A stretch of 5,979 nt of DNA, taken from Milkweed yellows phytoplasma str. MW1 (GTDB taxonomy: Bacteria; Bacillota_I; Bacilli_A; Acholeplasmatales; Acholeplasmataceae). The stretch covers positions 1 to 5,979 of the forward strand of contig NZ_AKIL01000051.1 of NCBI RefSeq assembly GCF_000309485.1, in the 5' to 3' direction. Shown piece by piece: positions 1 to 5,979 of this stretch. Every line of letters starts with the position of its first letter. Within the stretch, counting starts at the first letter, position 1. The notes beneath the pieces were generated by a model. The model was not told the origin of the DNA. It saw only the letters and a program-made list of their open reading frames with translations, and made no database searches. Position numbers and translations under genes: made by a program.

Positions 1-1339
1 TTATAAATTAAATAAATATATCAGTATTTTAGAAAAGTATAATAATAATTCTAAATTTGTTTTTGATAATACAGAAGTTTCTTTCATTCGTTTGAACCAC
101 TCTATTCCGGATACTTTTGGTATTGTTTTTAAAAATAAAGATAATGTGGTTTTTTATACTGGAGATTTTAAAATCGATAACACTCCTGAAGGTCCTTTAG
201 CAGAATATTCTAAATTATCTGATTTAGGTAAAGATGGTGTTTTATGTTTATTTTCTGATTCGACCAATTCCCAAAATGAAGGTATGATTCAGTCTGAGCA
301 CAAAATTGGTGCTACTATTAATCAACTTTTTTATAAAATAAAAGGGAGAATAGTGATTGTGACTTTTGCTTCTAACTTTTACCGTATTAAACAAATCATT
401 GAAGCTAGTGTTTTAACTGGCAGAAAAGTGGCTATTTTTGGTAGAAGTATGGAAAAAGCAATAGAAACAGGCATGAAAAACGGTTATTTAAAAATCCCTA
501 AATACACTATTTTAAATAACAATGATATTGAGAAATACGATGATGTGACTTTGCTTTGTACAGGCTCTCAAGGAGAACCATTAGCAGCTCTGAGTCGAAT
601 GGCTAATGGGATCCATAGACAAGTTAAATTAAACCAAAAAGATACGGTTATTTTCTCTTCTTCACCTATTCCCGGTAATCAAGATAGTATTAATAAAATC
701 TTGGATTTACTCTTTAAAATGGATGTAGAAGTAATTGTACACGGCTTATTGATGGATACGCATACTTCAGGTCACGCTAGCCAAAATGATTTAAAATTAA
801 TGTTGAATTTAATTAAACCGAAATATTTTATTCCCGTTCATGGCGAACATGTGATGTTAATTCATCATAAAAAATTAGCGATTGAATGTGGTGTAGAACC
901 GGGTAATATTTTAATTTTAGATAATGGCGATGTGGCAGGTATTAGCCAAGAAAAAACTCAATTAATCGGTCGTATCCCTTCGGATAATATTTATATTGAT
1001 GGTTCGGGCGTAGAAGATGTGGGCAACCTGATTTTAAAAGAAAGAAGAATTTTAAACGAAGAAGGATTGCTCTCAGTTGTTATTAGTATCGATTTAAAAC
1101 AAAAGAAAGTTCTTAACTTTCCGATGATTGTTTCGCGCGGTTTTATTTATATGAAAACTAATCAAGAATTAATTAAAAAATTATCTTCTGATGTTAAAAA
1201 AATGGTGCAAAATTTATTACGCTTAGATAAAGTCAATAAAAGCTATTTGAAAAAATCTGTGATTGATTTTATTACTCCAAGGATTTATGAATCTACCTTA
1301 AGAAATCCGATTATTATTCCGATTTTTTTAACGGTTTAA
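1..1339 (+). CDS. rnjA: Ribonuclease J (5' end of gene outside the window)
   Basis: Ribonuclease J is a metallo-beta-lactamase/beta-CASP RNase with endonuclease and 5'-3' exonuclease activity, central to mRNA decay and rRNA maturation in Firmicutes. The reading frame is open from base 2, so this is a partial gene. A TTG at 92 is an internal leucine and not a start. About 445 residues are visible and roughly 110 are missing, including the HxHxDH metal site. Visible family motifs in order: NHSIPDTFG, TGDFKID (the metal-binding Asp of the lactamase fold), SDSTNS, TGSQGEPLAALSRMANG and SSSPIPGN (beta-CASP), HTSGHA and PVHGEH (metal/active-site histidines). They are followed by a complete C-terminal domain (SRGFIYM) ending in NPIIIPIFLTV, which resembles the end of Bacillus subtilis RNase J1. 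J1 rather than J2 is my recollection-based judgement. The visible part has no sign of decay. A hairpin with a T-run follows the TAA stop. Confidence 0.95.
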   Translation, partial: YKLNKYISILEKYNNNSKFVFDNTEVSFIRLNHSIPDTFGIVFKNKDNVVFYTGDFKIDNTPEGPLAEYSKLSDLGKDGVLCLFSDSTNSQNEGMIQSEHKIGATINQLFYKIKGRIVIVTFASNFYRIKQIIEASVLTGRKVAIFGRSMEKAIETGMKNGYLKIPKYTILNNNDIEKYDDVTLLCTGSQGEPLAALSRMANGIHRQVKLNQKDTVIFSSSPIPGNQDSINKILDLLFKMDVEVIVHGLLMDTHTSGHASQNDLKLMLNLIKPKYFIPVHGEHVMLIHHKKLAIECGVEPGNILILDNGDVAGISQEKTQLIGRIPSDNIYIDGSGVEDVGNLILKERRILNEEGLLSVVISIDLKQKKVLNFPMIVSRGFIYMKTNQELIKKLSSDVKKMVQNLLRLDKVNKSYLKKSVIDFITPRIYESTLRNPIIIPIFLTV

Positions 1340-1353
1340 AGTGATTAAAAGAT

Positions 1354-1412
1354 CTTAATCTTCAAAACAAAAAGATAAATTATTTCTTTTATTTTGTTAA
1401 GATTAAGTTTTT
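1354..1412 (+). terminator. Probable rho-independent terminator after rnjA
   Basis: CTTAATCTT (1354-1362) pairs perfectly with AAGATTAAG (1399-1407), and five T follow (1408-1412). Inside the stem, AACAAAA (1364-1370) can pair with TTTTGTT (1392-1398) after a small bulge, which lengthens the hairpin. The stem is AT-only apart from two C-G pairs, as expected in so AT-rich a genome, so its strength is uncertain. Its position 14 bases after the RNase J stop supports the call. Confidence 0.5.
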
Positions 1413-1486
1413 CTAATTTAAAATATAAGTATTGAAAATAAAGAAAATAAAAAATTTGCAAAAAAAAGTTTTTTTAAAATAATTAA

Positions 1487-1493
1487 AAGGAGA
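1487..1493 (+). promoter_or_regulatory. Ribosome binding site of the 109-residue protein gene
   Basis: AAGGAGA is the best Shine-Dalgarno match in the window. It lies 13 bases before the ATG at 1507, which is rather far, but no closer in-frame start exists. It supports this small reading frame as a real, translated gene. No convincing promoter was found: a TATAAG at 1424-1429 and a TTGAAA at 1432-1437 have no properly spaced partner. Confidence 0.6.
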
Positions 1494-1506
1494 TAATAAA
1501 AATAAA

Positions 1507-1836
1507 ATGAGTGCAAAAAAAAATAATCAATGTCACCTTGTAACAGATAATGCAACTGTAGAAGTTAAAGTGAGATACGTTAAACAAAATAATAAAAACG
1601 TAAGAGAATGGTATACTAATAATTTAAAAATTAATTATGATGGTAAAAATTATTCTTTTGATGAAGTAGTTTTAGTTTTCGGTCATATTGATAGTGATAA
1701 TCCTGAGTTTTTCTTACAACCTGGTCAAAAAGTTAAAGTTTTAGGCGGAAAGATAAGCTCTCTTGATACATCAGTTAAAAACAATGTTTTAACAATCGAT
1801 AAATTCCAACAGTTAAGCGACCAAACGCAAAAATAA
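1507..1836 (+). CDS. Small conserved-looking protein of unknown function, possibly OB-fold-like
   Basis: I do not recognise this 109-residue protein. It has no signal peptide or membrane segment. The first residues are polar and basic (MSAKKNNQ) and the C-terminus is a glutamine-rich polar tail. Between them, short alternating hydrophobic/polar stretches (VEVKVRYV, LKINYD, DEVVLVFGHI, QKVKVLGGKI, NVLTIDKF) suggest a small all-beta fold. The late part, a PGQKVKVLGGKI turn-and-strand followed by NVLTIDKFQQL, faintly recalls the 'KGxxVxVEGxI ... FxxL' end of single-stranded-DNA-binding OB folds. The usual SSB N-terminus (NxVxLxGRL) is absent. A DNA- or RNA-binding role is therefore only a guess, though the neighbouring RNase J, MutM and primosome genes would fit one. 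It has a good ribosome binding site, a TAA stop and codon use like its neighbours. It is separated from mutM by 196 bases, so it may be a single-gene transcript. Reality as a gene is quite sure; function is not. Confidence 0.75.
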   Translation: MSAKKNNQCHLVTDNATVEVKVRYVKQNNKNVREWYTNNLKINYDGKNYSFDEVVLVFGHIDSDNPEFFLQPGQKVKVLGGKISSLDTSVKNNVLTIDKFQQLSDQTQK

Positions 1837-1910
1837 TTAAGATTCTTGTTTTTTTGTTAATAGATATTTTCTTACGAAATAAGATTAAATTGGTTTTTAA
1901 AATAGTAAAT

Positions 1911-1939
1911 TTGTTTAAGTTAATATTTGGTTTAATAAT
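1911..1939 (+). promoter_or_regulatory. Possible sigma-70 promoter for the mutM-dnaB-dnaI cluster
   Basis: TTGTTT (1911-1916) and AATAAT (1934-1939) are separated by 17 bases and match the -35 consensus at the three TTG positions and the -10 consensus at 5 of 6. It sits in the 196-base gap upstream of mutM. Chance matches are frequent in DNA this AT-rich, so this is a candidate only. Confidence 0.3.
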
Positions 1940-2032
1940 GTAAACTCCCATAAAATCATTTATTAATTTTAAAAGTAGTAATAGAGAATTTCTTTTTATT
2001 TTAAAAAAATTTTAAAGGTTAAAAAAGAAAAT

Positions 2033-2863
2033 ATGCCAGAATTGCCAGAAGTCGAAATCATTATTCGCCATTTACATAAAAAATTGGTTAACCGCACTAT
2101 TAAAGGTATAAAAGTTTTTTATGAACCTATTGTACAAAATATTGCTCGTTTTAACCAAATGTTAAACCAAACTTTTTTAGACGTTCAAAGAAAAGGTAAA
2201 TATTTGCTTTTTTTCTTAAGTGATGATTGGGTGCTTGTAGGACATTTACGAATGGAAGGTAAATTATATTTAAAATCTCAAAAAGATTGTCTAAAAACAG
2301 GAAAACATGAGTATTTTCGTCTTCTTTTAGATAATGATATGGTGTTGCAATATTATGATTTTCGTAAATTTGGGCGTTTTTTATTATTTAAAAAAGATCG
2401 TTATTTAGAAGAAAGCAAATTAGAGTGTTTAGCTCTAGATCCTTTTTTAATCAATCCAAAGGCTTTTTATGATCGTTTGCAAAAAACACGTGTCGCGATT
2501 AAGAAGGTTTTGTTAAACCAACAAATTATTTCCGGGATTGGCAATATTTATGCTAACGAAATTTTATTTGCTGCGCGGTTACATCCAGAAACTAAAGCAA
2601 CCTATCTTAATTTTGCTCAAACACAATTAATTTTAACTAAAGCGCAATTTATTTTAGAAGAATCTATTGTTTTGGGTGGGACTACTATTAGTACTTTCAA
2701 TGCTTTAGGGCAAACGGGTTCTTTTCAAAATAAGCTCTTAGTGCATGGCAAAGATGAGCAAAATTGTGTAGTTTGTCAAAATAAAATTGAAAAAAGACAA
2801 ATAGGCGGGCGTGGTTCTTATTTTTGTTCTCATTGTCAACCCATGATAACTAAAAAAGATTAA
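2033..2863 (+). CDS. mutM: Formamidopyrimidine-DNA glycosylase (Fpg/MutM)
   Basis: This bifunctional base-excision repair enzyme removes 8-oxoguanine and formamidopyrimidines and nicks the resulting abasic site. The 276-residue length is normal for the family. The start is fixed by the invariant N-terminus MPELPEVE: the Pro after Met is the catalytic nucleophile, and Glu3 and Glu6 are present. Lys56 lies in the RKGKYLLF strand (the conserved catalytic-domain lysine). Met74, Arg111 and Phe113 (in HLRMEG and DFRKFGR) match the void-filling triad. SGIGNIYANE (167-176) is the helix-two-turn-helix signature with Asn171. The C-terminal zinc finger has Cys245, Cys248, Cys265 and Cys268 around GGRGSYF with Arg260. 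All key residues are present, so it should be active. The only Shine-Dalgarno candidate, AAAGG at 2014-2018, is 14 bases from the ATG and so suboptimal. The gene is the first of a cluster with dnaB (35-base gap) and dnaI. A mutM-dnaB-dnaI neighbourhood is known in Firmicutes, usually with extra genes between. Confidence 0.97.
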   Translation: MPELPEVEIIIRHLHKKLVNRTIKGIKVFYEPIVQNIARFNQMLNQTFLDVQRKGKYLLFFLSDDWVLVGHLRMEGKLYLKSQKDCLKTGKHEYFRLLLDNDMVLQYYDFRKFGRFLLFKKDRYLEESKLECLALDPFLINPKAFYDRLQKTRVAIKKVLLNQQIISGIGNIYANEILFAARLHPETKATYLNFAQTQLILTKAQFILEESIVLGGTTISTFNALGQTGSFQNKLLVHGKDEQNCVVCQNKIEKRQIGGRGSYFCSHCQPMITKKD

Positions 2864-2884
2864 ATTATTTAAAAAATATTTTTT

Positions 2885-2891
2885 AAAGGAG
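2885..2891 (+). promoter_or_regulatory. Ribosome binding site fixing the GTG start of dnaB
   Basis: AAAGGAG lies 7 bases before GTG at 2899, the ideal spacing. It decides in favour of the GTG over any later ATG. The protein from this GTG (FALQNFNVHNRNILSHEEQ) also begins in the register expected for DnaB-type proteins. Confidence 0.75.
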
Positions 2892-2898
2892 ATTCATA

Positions 2899-4098
2899 GT
2901 GTTTGCTTTACAAAATTTTAACGTTCATAATCGCAATATCTTATCTCATGAAGAACAAAAAATTTTAACTTTATTGTATCAGCCTTTAATAGGAACAGAC
3001 GCTATAGGCCTTTATTACGCTTTATCTTTTTTCAATTCTAATGATCTGGAGGGGACTAATTTGATTCATCAATTTTTATTGGATTTATTAAACATTGATG
3101 AAAAAACTTTTGTCCAATTTAAAGACAAACTAGAAGCAGTGGATTTGTTAACGACTTATGAAAATAAAAAAAAAGAGAATCTTTATGTTCTTAATCCTCC
3201 TTTAAGCGCGGTTTTATTTTTTCAAGATCCTCTTTTGAGTCAATTCTTATTAAGTGAGGTCGGCGAACATATTTATTTCTCTTTGGAAAAGATATTACTG
3301 CCAGAAACTTCCTTAAATTTAACGACTTATCAAAACGTAAGTAAACATTTTGCTGATGTTTATCATTTTGAAAAAATGAATCCTCAAGAAACTTTAAATA
3401 GTTTTAAATATAATAATGAACAAAAAAAACAAACTACTGTATTACAAAAATATTTTAATTATGAATCTTTTTTAAACCATTTATCGGAAAGATTTAAAAA
3501 ACCTTTTTTATTGGAATGGCAAAACATGGATTATATTATTAAATTAGCTTTCGCGTATGCTTTAACACCTGAAGAAATGGCTGCTTTATACCAAGAAAGC
3601 TTTCGCAATAATTATGAAGATGATCTAGATTTAAACCATTTAAGAAATAGTTTAAATCTTAAGTTTTCGCAAAGTAATGCTAAAATTAAAACTTTAAGCA
3701 ATAAAAATTTAAATACGGAAACCAACGAAATGATTCTTTATTTGAAAAATTCTCACCCCCATAGGATTATTAAGAATTTTAGTAAAAATAAACGTTTTGG
3801 TGCTGATTTGTATGATACTGTATTTTTGTTGTTGAAAAAAACAGAGGTCGAAATTGGAGTTATTAACGCTTTAATTATGTATGTTTGTAAGATAAAAGCT
3901 CATAAAGATGATTCTTTTATTTCTTATAATTATTTTGACACAATTTTAAAATCTTGGACTAAAAAAGGGATTATAACTACCGAGACGGCTTATGATTACC
4001 TTATGGAAGAAAACGTCTTTAAAACTAGAAAAAAAGACAATAAAAACAGTCCTGCTTGGTTAGATAATTTCAAAAAAGAATTAGGATTTAAAAATTAA
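2899..4098 (+). CDS. dnaB: Replication initiation / helicase loading protein DnaB (DnaD/DnaB family)
   Basis: This is the Gram-positive DnaB protein, not the E. coli DnaB helicase. In B. subtilis it works with DnaA, DnaD and DnaI to load the replicative helicase (DnaC) at the origin and at restarting forks, and it associates with the membrane. The N-terminus has the winged-helix-like segment LSHEEQKILTLLYQPLIGTDAIGLYY (about 15-40), characteristic of DnaB/DnaD proteins. Near the C-terminus, YFDTILKSW (345-353) fits the YxxxIxxxW motif that the DnaD/DnaB DDBH2 domain uses in DNA binding. At 399 residues it is shorter than B. subtilis DnaB (about 470), as is common in reduced genomes. The middle is lysine/asparagine-rich and diverged. 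Start is GTG with a well-spaced AAAGGAG. It lies 35 bases after mutM and its TAA is 8 bases before the dnaI ATG, so translation of the two is probably linked. All three Trp codons are TGG. Confidence 0.9.
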   Translation: MFALQNFNVHNRNILSHEEQKILTLLYQPLIGTDAIGLYYALSFFNSNDLEGTNLIHQFLLDLLNIDEKTFVQFKDKLEAVDLLTTYENKKKENLYVLNPPLSAVLFFQDPLLSQFLLSEVGEHIYFSLEKILLPETSLNLTTYQNVSKHFADVYHFEKMNPQETLNSFKYNNEQKKQTTVLQKYFNYESFLNHLSERFKKPFLLEWQNMDYIIKLAFAYALTPEEMAALYQESFRNNYEDDLDLNHLRNSLNLKFSQSNAKIKTLSNKNLNTETNEMILYLKNSHPHRIIKNFSKNKRFGADLYDTVFLLLKKTEVEIGVINALIMYVCKIKAHKDDSFISYNYFDTILKSWTKKGIITTETAYDYLMEENVFKTRKKDNKNSPAWLDNFKKELGFKN

Positions 4099-4104
4099 AA
4101 GGTG
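4098..4104 (+). promoter_or_regulatory. Ribosome binding site of dnaI, overlapping the dnaB stop
   Basis: AAAGGTG starts on the last base of the dnaB TAA stop. Two consecutive ATG codons follow, at 4107 and 4110. Measured from the GG at 4101-4102, the first has a 4-base gap and the second 7, so the second ATG is slightly favoured. The difference is one methionine. Confidence 0.5.
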
Positions 4105-4106
4105 TA

Positions 4107-4931
4107 ATGATGGTTTTATTAAATAAAAAATATTTAGATGAAATGAAAGAAGTTATCTCTAACGATCCGGAGACTAAAAACTTAAAAGTAGAAGATAAAG
4201 ATGTAATCATGGTTTTTAATTATCTACAAAATAAGCATAAAGATCACAGGTTTGGTTATAAACAAGTTTTAAAAACTAAACCTTATCTGCATATTATGTT
4301 ACAAGAGACAACTGCAACCAAACATATCGATTTAAAAAATAACTTAGAACAAAATAATATTTTATTTAACCAAGATTTAAAACTAGAAGAAGTTGATTTA
4401 AATGCTTTTCAAATTAATAATTTAGTGCAAGAAAAAATTTTGCAAAAAACTAAAGAGATTATAAGGTCTTTTGATCGTGTTAAAACAGGCTTTTATCTTC
4501 ATGGACATTTTGGGACAGGAAAAACTTTCCTTCTTAAAGCTTTAACCAAAGAATTAATCCATAAAAATATCTCTGTTTTATTTATTTTTATGCCTGATTT
4601 AGCCCGTCAATTTAAAACTACTTGGTATAGCGATCTCTTAGAAAAAAAAATTTATTATTTGAAAAAAGTGCCTTGCTTAATTTTAGATGATATAGGTTCT
4701 GAAAACATGACTTACTATTTTAGAGATGATGTTTTACTGCCTTTATTATATTATCGTTTCGAACATAAATTGCCCACTTTTTTTAGTAGTAATTTTGATT
4801 TAGAAGATTTATTTAATTATTTTAAATCTTTTCAAGATTTCAATAGTGAAATCAAAGCTTATAAAATAGTTAACCTTATTAAAAAAAACACCTCTATTTA
4901 TAACTTTTCGGCTTTAAACAAAGAGATTTAA
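4107..4931 (+). CDS. dnaI: Primosomal protein DnaI (AAA+ helicase loader)
   Basis: DnaI is the AAA+ ATPase that loads the replicative helicase onto single-stranded DNA with DnaB and DnaD in Firmicutes. The N-terminal part (1-100) has a coiled, charged start (YLDEMKEVISND) that matches DnaI. Walker A is GHFGTGKT (133-140), Walker B is LILDD (191-195), then RDDVLLPLLYYRFEHKLPTFFSSNF with sensor-1 Asn229 and a candidate arginine finger at Arg217. Length, 274 residues, is a little under B. subtilis DnaI (311). Two departures are visible. B. subtilis DnaI has a zinc-binding N-terminal domain (Cys67, Cys70, His84, Cys101), but here the only cysteine is Cys190, beside Walker B. The C-terminal 'KAARLMERI'-type motif, which carries arginines near sensor 2, reads KAYKIVNLI. 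The AAA+ core looks intact, so it is probably functional. It is the last gene of the mutM-dnaB-dnaI cluster and is followed by a strong terminator. Start may be the second ATG (4110). Confidence 0.93.
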   Translation: MMVLLNKKYLDEMKEVISNDPETKNLKVEDKDVIMVFNYLQNKHKDHRFGYKQVLKTKPYLHIMLQETTATKHIDLKNNLEQNNILFNQDLKLEEVDLNAFQINNLVQEKILQKTKEIIRSFDRVKTGFYLHGHFGTGKTFLLKALTKELIHKNISVLFIFMPDLARQFKTTWYSDLLEKKIYYLKKVPCLILDDIGSENMTYYFRDDVLLPLLYYRFEHKLPTFFSSNFDLEDLFNYFKSFQDFNSEIKAYKIVNLIKKNTSIYNFSALNKEI

Positions 4932-4991
4932 AAGAACTTTCTTTCTTTTTTATGATAAAATAAATATTTTCCATAATTAAAATAATTTCCA

Positions 4992-5039
4992 TAATATAAT
5001 AAAAAAACCTCTTTTTTAAGAGGTTTTTTTATTATATTA
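4992..5039. terminator. Bidirectional terminator between convergent dnaI and the HAD gene
   Basis: This is a perfect inverted repeat: 22-base arms at 4992-5013 and 5018-5039 with a TTTT loop. The core stem is AACCTCTT/AAGAGGTT. It is flanked by A7 on the left and T7 on the right, which then continue into TAATATAAT/ATTATATTA. On either strand the core hairpin is followed by a run of T, so it can stop transcription of dnaI from the left and of the minus-strand hydrolase from the right. It is the clearest terminator in the window. Confidence 0.9.
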
Positions 5040-5059
5040 AAAAGAGGGATTTTTAATGA

Positions 5060-5866
5060 TTAAACTAGTTTATTAGCTTTGAAAAAGTCATATAATTGGT
5101 TTTTTTCAATACTAGGAGCGACTAATTGAGCGTTTTGCAATACTTCTTTGTATTTAGTATTACCCATCGCGATGCCTATGTCTGCTAGTTTTAACATTTC
5201 AATATCATTGTGTCCATCGCCAATACAAACCACTTGGCAATCAGGATATAATTTTTTAATTTTTTTAATTCCGGAAGCTTTGTTGAAATAACGATACACT
5301 AAATCGCTTCTTTCTGGACGAGAAAAATAAGGTTTTAAAACTTCTATTTCTTGACATAATTTATCTACTACAGTATTATCTTCATGAAAAGCCCACATTT
5401 GGTAAACATCATAATCTAATTTTTCAACATGGAAATTTTCGTTAACATTTATTTGTTGGCCTTCTTTAATAATTCATTTTCTTTTGCCGTCGGTTTCGAT
5501 TAATTTTGCCACTTCAGAATTAATCACAACAATCTCTCTTTTATCTAAACCAATAATACCTAAGCCAATAGAATACTCTTTCCCTTTATTAATGATTTTC
5601 TTTAATAATTCTTTGGAAAGTTTTTGTTCGTAGATATTTTTTTGATCGGCGATAATATAACTACCATTCATTAACACTAAATTTTCAAAAAGAGGCAATA
5701 AATCGCCTAAATTCGATATTCCTCCGCGACTTATACCTGTTGCTATTCCTAATTTAACATTAGGTTCTTTCGCTAAAGCTTGAATCAATTGGCGAGTTTG
5801 AGGGTGGATAACATACTCTCTAGTTATTAAAGTGCCATCAATATCAAAAAAAAATATTTTTTTCAT
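5060..5866 (-). pseudogene. Cof-type HAD-superfamily hydrolase, interrupted by an in-frame TGA
   Basis: HAD-IIB (Cof) proteins are cytosolic phosphatases of sugar phosphates, nucleotides or flavin intermediates. The substrate cannot be told here. Read through, the frame gives 268 codons plus TAA, normal for the family. Motif I is FFDIDGTL (nucleophile Asp8, acid/base Asp10), motif II is ATG with Thr43, NGS is at 67-69, a C2-type cap lies in the middle, the likely motif III lysine is Lys196 (NKASGI), and motif IV is GDGHND (216-221). Codon 131 (5474-5476) is TGA. The 25 codons after it are open in the same frame up to an ATG at 5398, so this is a nonsense change and not a frameshift. Under the standard code the products would be a 130-residue fragment with motifs I-II and, only if translation restarts, a 112-residue fragment with III-IV. 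Neither should be active alone. No Shine-Dalgarno precedes 5398. The start is the ATG at 5866; a GTG at 5881 lies in its ribosome binding site. Alternatives are readthrough, a recent mutation or a sequencing error. Confidence 0.8.
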
Positions 5867-5875
5867 TAAAAAAAA

Positions 5876-5882
5876 CCTCACT
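5876..5882 (-). promoter_or_regulatory. Ribosome binding site of the HAD gene, fixing its ATG start
   Basis: On the minus strand AGTGAGG lies 9 bases before the ATG at 5866. The in-frame GTG at 5881 is part of this sequence and has no Shine-Dalgarno of its own. Starting at the ATG also puts DIDGT at residue 8, as usual in Cof proteins. Confidence 0.55.
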
Positions 5883-5968
5883 TTTATTTTTATTTAATTG
5901 TTTTAAAAAGGAATTTAAAAAATATAGCGCTTCTTCAAGAGAAAGAGAATCATTCTTTTTGATATTTT

Positions 5969-5973
5969 AAGGA
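5969..5973 (+). promoter_or_regulatory. Possible ribosome binding site of a gene starting just past the right edge
   Basis: AAGGA is followed by AATAAA at the end of the window, leaving 6 bases of spacing if a start codon follows at once. If so, the 97 bases from 5883 to the edge are a divergent intergenic region serving the minus-strand hydrolase and a plus-strand gene. I found no well-spaced promoter in it on either strand. Confidence 0.3.
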
Positions 5974-5979
5974 AATAAA

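Noticed and set aside
92..1339. TTG at 92 as the start of the RNase J gene
   Set aside because: The frame is open back to the window edge and the upstream codons read as RNase J sequence (VSFIR before LNHSIPD), so this is an internal leucine of a gene cut by the window.
1460..1475. A8-G-T7 tract upstream of the 109-residue gene, possible terminator or hairpin
   Set aside because: A homopolymer pair with a single-base centre is not a stable hairpin. It may affect DNA bending, but nothing supports a specific function.
1870..1884. TCTTA-CGAAA-TAAGA hairpin after the 109-residue gene, possible terminator
   Set aside because: The stem is only 5 bp and is not followed directly by a T-run.
1989..2030. 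TTTCTTTTT / AAAAAGAAA inverted repeat enclosing the mutM ribosome binding site, possible RNA thermometer
   Set aside because: The 9-bp stem is almost all A-T and lies in low-complexity sequence. Such pairings are expected by chance at this composition.
4968..4995. Direct repeat TTTCCATAAT, 18 bases apart, after dnaI
   Set aside because: Only two short AT-rich copies with no further units, so not a convincing iteron or repeat array.
5060..5398. Separate gene starting at ATG 5398 on the minus strand
   Set aside because: There is no ribosome binding site. The 25 codons before it are open and in the same frame as the upstream half, and the piece begins inside the HAD cap domain without motifs I and II.
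5883..5979. Short minus-strand frame (SLSLEEALYFLNSFLKQ) upstream of the HAD gene, considered as a remnant such as an exonuclease VII small subunit
   Set aside because: It has no start codon with a ribosome binding site, is closed by a stop upstream within the window edge region, and the resemblance (LSLEEAL) is too short to support homology.

Overview
The window looks like a chromosomal housekeeping segment of a wall-less Firmicutes relative, most likely a 'Candidatus Phytoplasma' (an Acholeplasma is the main alternative). The DNA is very AT-rich. The genes are short and closely packed, and the primosome genes are of the Gram-positive type (DnaB/DnaI). Tryptophan is always written TGG in the intact genes and every gene ends in TAA. 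That fits the standard code used by Acholeplasmatales rather than the UGA=Trp code of Mycoplasma. The assignment is inferred from composition and gene content, not from a database search.

Layout: (1) Positions 1-1339 hold the 3' four-fifths of a ribonuclease J gene that enters from the left edge. A hairpin with a T-run follows it. (2) Positions 1507-1836 encode a 109-residue protein that I do not recognise. It is small and probably mostly beta-stranded, with its own strong ribosome binding site. (3) Positions 2033-4931 hold a tight same-strand cluster: mutM (formamidopyrimidine-DNA glycosylase), a dnaB-type replication initiation gene starting at GTG, and dnaI (helicase loader). These probably form one transcription unit. 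(4) Positions 4992-5039 form a perfect 22-bp inverted repeat that can terminate transcription from both sides. (5) Positions 5060-5866 on the minus strand hold a Cof-type HAD hydrolase gene. It is interrupted by one in-frame TGA, with the reading frame unchanged on either side. (6) The last roughly 100 bases are intergenic and end in a ribosome-binding-like AAGGA, as if a plus-strand gene starts just beyond the window.

Together the intact genes cover RNA turnover (RNase J), repair of oxidised guanine (MutM) and loading of the replicative helicase (DnaB, DnaI). I found no mobile element, CRISPR array, tRNA or rRNA, and no convincing novel system. The points most worth a second look are the in-frame UGA in the HAD gene, the loss of the N-terminal zinc ligands and C-terminal arginines in DnaI, and the unidentified 109-residue protein.
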